From an uncultured Lachnospiraceae bacterium (GTDB lineage Bacteria; Bacillota; Clostridia; Lachnospirales; Lachnospiraceae), in the NCBI GenBank assembly GCA_947625775.1, contig CANQPM010000008.1:62001-126000 (forward strand): 64,000 bases of DNA, written 5' to 3'. The position numbers and the translations under genes are program-made. Position 1 is the first letter of the stretch. Every line of letters starts with the position of its first letter. The notes below the pieces were generated by a model. It saw only the letters and a program-made list of their open reading frames with translations. It ran no database searches and was not told where the DNA came from. This document shows, piece after piece, positions 61,859-64,000 of the stretch.

Positions 61859-62386
61859 CTATATTTTTTCGTTTGATATCCGCTTTCTTAGCTGCTGTAT
61901 GCCAAGTCTGTAGCGCGACTTTGCCGTAGATGTCGTGCAGCCCATCATAGAAGCGATATCCTTAAACTTCATTTCCTCATAGATACGCAGGACAACGGTT
62001 TCCCTCACCTCAAGCGAAAGCTCCCCCAAAAGCCCCATAAGGTAAAGCGAATTTTCAGCCTGCAATATGCCCGCGCCCTTGTCAGACAACTGCGTTTCTT
62101 TTAGATTTTCATTCAGTAAAACTGCTTCTTTGCCTTTATGAAAATAATCAAAGCACAGGTTTCTTGCTATTGTCAGCAAATAGCCTTTCAGGCTTATGTA
62201 ATTAAAAGACCTGTTGTATTTGATAAATTTCAAAAAGGTTTCCTGTGTGATGTCGTATGCGTCGCTTTCCTTCTGCAGCATATAAATGCAAAAACGGAAA
62301 ACGGCTTCGTAATATCTTTCTATGATTATCGAAAGCGCCTCTTTATCGCCGTCCCGCAGCCGACTGAGCAATTCATTGTCGCTCAT
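61859..62386 (-). CDS. ECF-type RNA polymerase sigma factor
   Basis: 175 residues from MSDNELLSRLRDGDKEALS. Region 2 reads FRFCIYMLQKESDAYDITQETFLKF (about 31-55), and region 4 has LSLEVRETVVLRIYEEMKFKDIASMM and STAKSRYRLGIQQLRK (about 125-170). AGGAAACCT before 62386 favours this start over an ATG 12 bases upstream. First gene of an operon with a membrane protein and an ABC exporter. Upstream, the minus strand has TGAACCTTTCGG (62462-62473), which could be an AAC-type -35 box of an autoregulated ECF promoter. Confidence 0.92.
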   Translation of the reverse strand: MSDNELLSRLRDGDKEALSIIIERYYEAVFRFCIYMLQKESDAYDITQETFLKFIKYNRSFNYISLKGYLLTIARNLCFDYFHKGKEAVLLNENLKETQLSDKGAGILQAENSLYLMGLLGELSLEVRETVVLRIYEEMKFKDIASMMGCTTSTAKSRYRLGIQQLRKRISNEKI

Positions 62387-62525
62387 AGGTTTCCTCATTT
62401 CTGCGCTGATGCCTGCGCATATTTGTATTTTTTGCTTTATAATATATAACCTGAATTTTTGCCGAAAGGTTCACTTTATTATATAACTTTTTTTTTGCTC
62501 ACACACCGATTTTTATGTCATGCAA

Positions 62526-62555
62526 AAAGCAGGGACTATTACAAATCCCTGCTTT
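62526..62555 (-). terminator. terminator of the pyridoxamine-phosphate-oxidase-like gene
   Basis: AAAGCAGGGA and TCCCTGCTTT form a perfect 10 bp stem around a 10-base loop, with TTTTTG following on the minus strand. It lies about 105 bases after the stop at 62662. Confidence 0.85.
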
Positions 62556-62661
62556 AACTGATTATTCAATAATAGCATGTAATTTTAAAGGTGTTTTAGT
62601 AGATTTCTAATATTTTTCAAAAGATAGAAATTTATTTCTTTGTTTTAAGATATCTAGTGTA

Positions 62662-63054
62662 TCAAAACCTAACAATTTCAGGCTCCTTCGTAAAAGAGCT
62701 GAAAGTCGCTGTCGCGTCCTTTATGTAAAACACTTCCGTGTTCCCGTCGTCCGCGCTGTACATGCCCTGCAAAGACGGATATGCTTCAAGCATTGCCACG
62801 CGCGCCTCTCTCCTGTCGTCCTCAACGAATGTTCCTGCCACGCGCAGCCATTCGCCGTCTTTAAACGCGCATATCTCGGCTTTTGGATTTTTGTGGAGCT
62901 GCTTTGACACGTCCTTTACTTTTCCTGTCTGGATATACAGCTTTCCCTCAAATTCATTGATAGTGCCAAACGGACGCACTCTCGCCTGATCGCCGTCTAC
63001 AGTAGCCAAATAATAAGTTCCCGCTTCTTTTAAAAAATTTAATACTCTTTGCAT
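62662..63054 (-). CDS. pyridoxamine 5'-phosphate oxidase-family protein (module copy 3, intact)
   Basis: 130 residues from MQRVLNFLKEAGTYYLAT. The start is fixed by GGAGG seven bases upstream; a longer frame from 63081 is possible. The flavin-binding split barrel shows TVDGDQARVRPFGTINEFEG (18-37), LYIQTGKVKDVSKQLHKNPK and the closing AEICAFKDGEWLRVAGT. Members reduce or bind flavins, haem or F420; some reduce nitro compounds. The enzyme activity cannot be decided here. Two decayed copies lie at 58044 and 54572, each beside an Rpn-like gene. Confidence 0.88.
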   Translation of the reverse strand: MQRVLNFLKEAGTYYLATVDGDQARVRPFGTINEFEGKLYIQTGKVKDVSKQLHKNPKAEICAFKDGEWLRVAGTFVEDDRREARVAMLEAYPSLQGMYSADDGNTEVFYIKDATATFSSFTKEPEIVRF

Positions 63055-63138
63055 TTTAATCCTCCATTCTGCCGCTTCCAAACAGCATATTCCATATACG
63101 GAATATACTGTTTGACTATCTCATTGTCTACAAAAATT

Positions 63139-64000
63139 CTACACTGTCGGAAGTACAGCAAGCTGCTCTACTTCCTCAATACTCAGCCCCGTATCTTCAG
63201 CTATTTCCTCAACTGTCATCTTTCCTCTTTTTAACATTCTAAGCGCTGTTTCTTTTTGGTTTTGGTTTATGCCTTGGCTTAGCCCCTGACTTATTCCCTG
63301 GCTTATTCCTTGGCTTATTCCCTGATTTAAAATAGTTCTTGCAGTCGTTTCAATCAATGGTCCGCTCATAATATCACCCACGCCTTTCTGCACGTTCTCA
63401 TATTTCTGTGCGATTTCCTTAATAACGTCACCAGAAAGCTCTATAATGGTACGTTTGTCAAACGCCCCGATTACTCCCTGTTCCTCCAGACCGTCAAGCC
63501 TTTCCAAAATTTTCCTATACTCTGCCTTTAATTCTGCCAGTTTCTGCTCATTGCCATTATATTCCGCAAAATTTTTCTCATGTGAAAAAATATAAAACGG
63601 AATAAGCATCAGCAAGCCTTTTCCAAAAATATCGTCAAGCGAATATGCCTGCACTTTCATTATCGGCACATCATACTGGACTGTCCCGCCTGGCGTGATA
63701 ATCACGTATTTCATTTTATCGGGCGTTTTTTTGTATGTCCTAAGGTAAAGCACCGCTGTATTGGGGAATGTCACTGTAAGCGTTTCCTCCGTGACCTCTC
63801 CTTCATCAAGCGCTATCTGCGCGTCATACTCAAAAAGTCTTATAGTGATTTTTCCGTCTGGAAGGCTGCTTTCACACTCAATATGGTACTTTTTCGGCAC
63901 TTTCCCAAAAACCGTAAAATTTGTGTCCGTAATCCGTTCCTTATCTGCCTCGTCCATCTGGTTCAAAAAATGTTCGTTTGGGAAAAAACGGATTTCTTCT
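63139..64000 (-). CDS. Rpn/PD-(D/E)XK nuclease-family protein, copy 3, 5' end beyond the window
   Basis: About 287 codons are present, beginning at the residues EEIRFFPNEHFLNQM, which are codons 36-50 of copy 1, so about 35 N-terminal residues lie outside. The nuclease core (ITDTNFTVFG, YHIECES, FEYDAQIAL) is intact. It differs from copy 1 at very few residues, but its SQG run has one more unit (ISQG three times, then LSQG). It stands just upstream of the intact pyridoxamine-oxidase-like gene. Confidence 0.85.
   Translation of the reverse strand, partial: EEIRFFPNEHFLNQMDEADKERITDTNFTVFGKVPKKYHIECESSLPDGKITIRLFEYDAQIALDEGEVTEETLTVTFPNTAVLYLRTYKKTPDKMKYVIITPGGTVQYDVPIMKVQAYSLDDIFGKGLLMLIPFYIFSHEKNFAEYNGNEQKLAELKAEYRKILERLDGLEEQGVIGAFDKRTIIELSGDVIKEIAQKYENVQKGVGDIMSGPLIETTARTILNQGISQGISQGISQGLSQGINQNQKETALRMLKRGKMTVEEIAEDTGLSIEEVEQLAVLPTV

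Overview
The window looks like chromosomal DNA of a Clostridia-type Firmicute, probably a Lachnospiraceae relative. The grounds are strong AGGAGG ribosome-binding sites, sigma-A promoters with 17-base spacers, a CIRCE heat-shock operator, AddAB instead of RecBCD, an sdpRI pair, and a VanG-type cluster of the kind seen in gut Clostridia. Most genes lie on the minus strand. No rRNA, tRNA, CRISPR array or complete transposase-bearing insertion sequence was found.

Layout. 1-845 is cysK, cut by the window edge, with a promoter carrying inverted TCCT/AGGA boxes. 1039-4516 holds two almost identical AAA-ATPase/PD-(D/E)XK genes in tandem. 4601-9860 holds a membrane protein, a large PocR-type hybrid histidine kinase and a stand-alone response regulator, with a 61-62 bp tandem repeat between kinase and regulator. 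10149-18804 is mostly housekeeping: DHH phosphoesterase, DUF2156-GNAT fusion, Hsp20, flavodoxin, a KaiC-like/PPDK-N fusion and a MATE exporter. 19135-19285 may encode a very small protein. 19319-25397 is gltBD.

25638-30217 is a defence-like accessory stretch: DUF4026 protein, YgjP-type metallopeptidase, RHH/PIN toxin-antitoxin pair, and a Panacea-domain antitoxin with an unrecognised partner that may be a new toxin. 30218-38577 is a VanG-type D-Ala-D-Ser cluster: vanR-vanS, then a divergent pair of DNA methyltransferases, then vanG-vanXY-vanT. The VanR-VanS sensor would control synthesis of D-Ala-D-Ser precursors: VanT makes D-Ser, VanG ligates it to D-Ala, and VanXY removes D-Ala-ended precursors. 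vanXY carries a repeated copy of its own SGYRS segment. 38777-49213 holds a flavin reductase, a CPBP protease, addBA and pepF. Next comes a 218 bp near-perfect palindrome.

49496-64000 is a rearranged zone. It contains DUF4261, a hydrolase, a LysR regulator, sdpRI with a perfect 10+10 operator, and debris of lysR and sdpI. It also has three copies of a two-gene module (pyridoxamine-phosphate-oxidase-like gene plus Rpn-like nuclease) in different states of decay. Between copies one and two lies an AT-rich patch of orphan immunity-type genes (one Imm22-like). Between copies two and three lies an ECF-sigma/membrane protein/ABC exporter operon.

All functional calls come from reading motifs and family resemblance; no database search was run.
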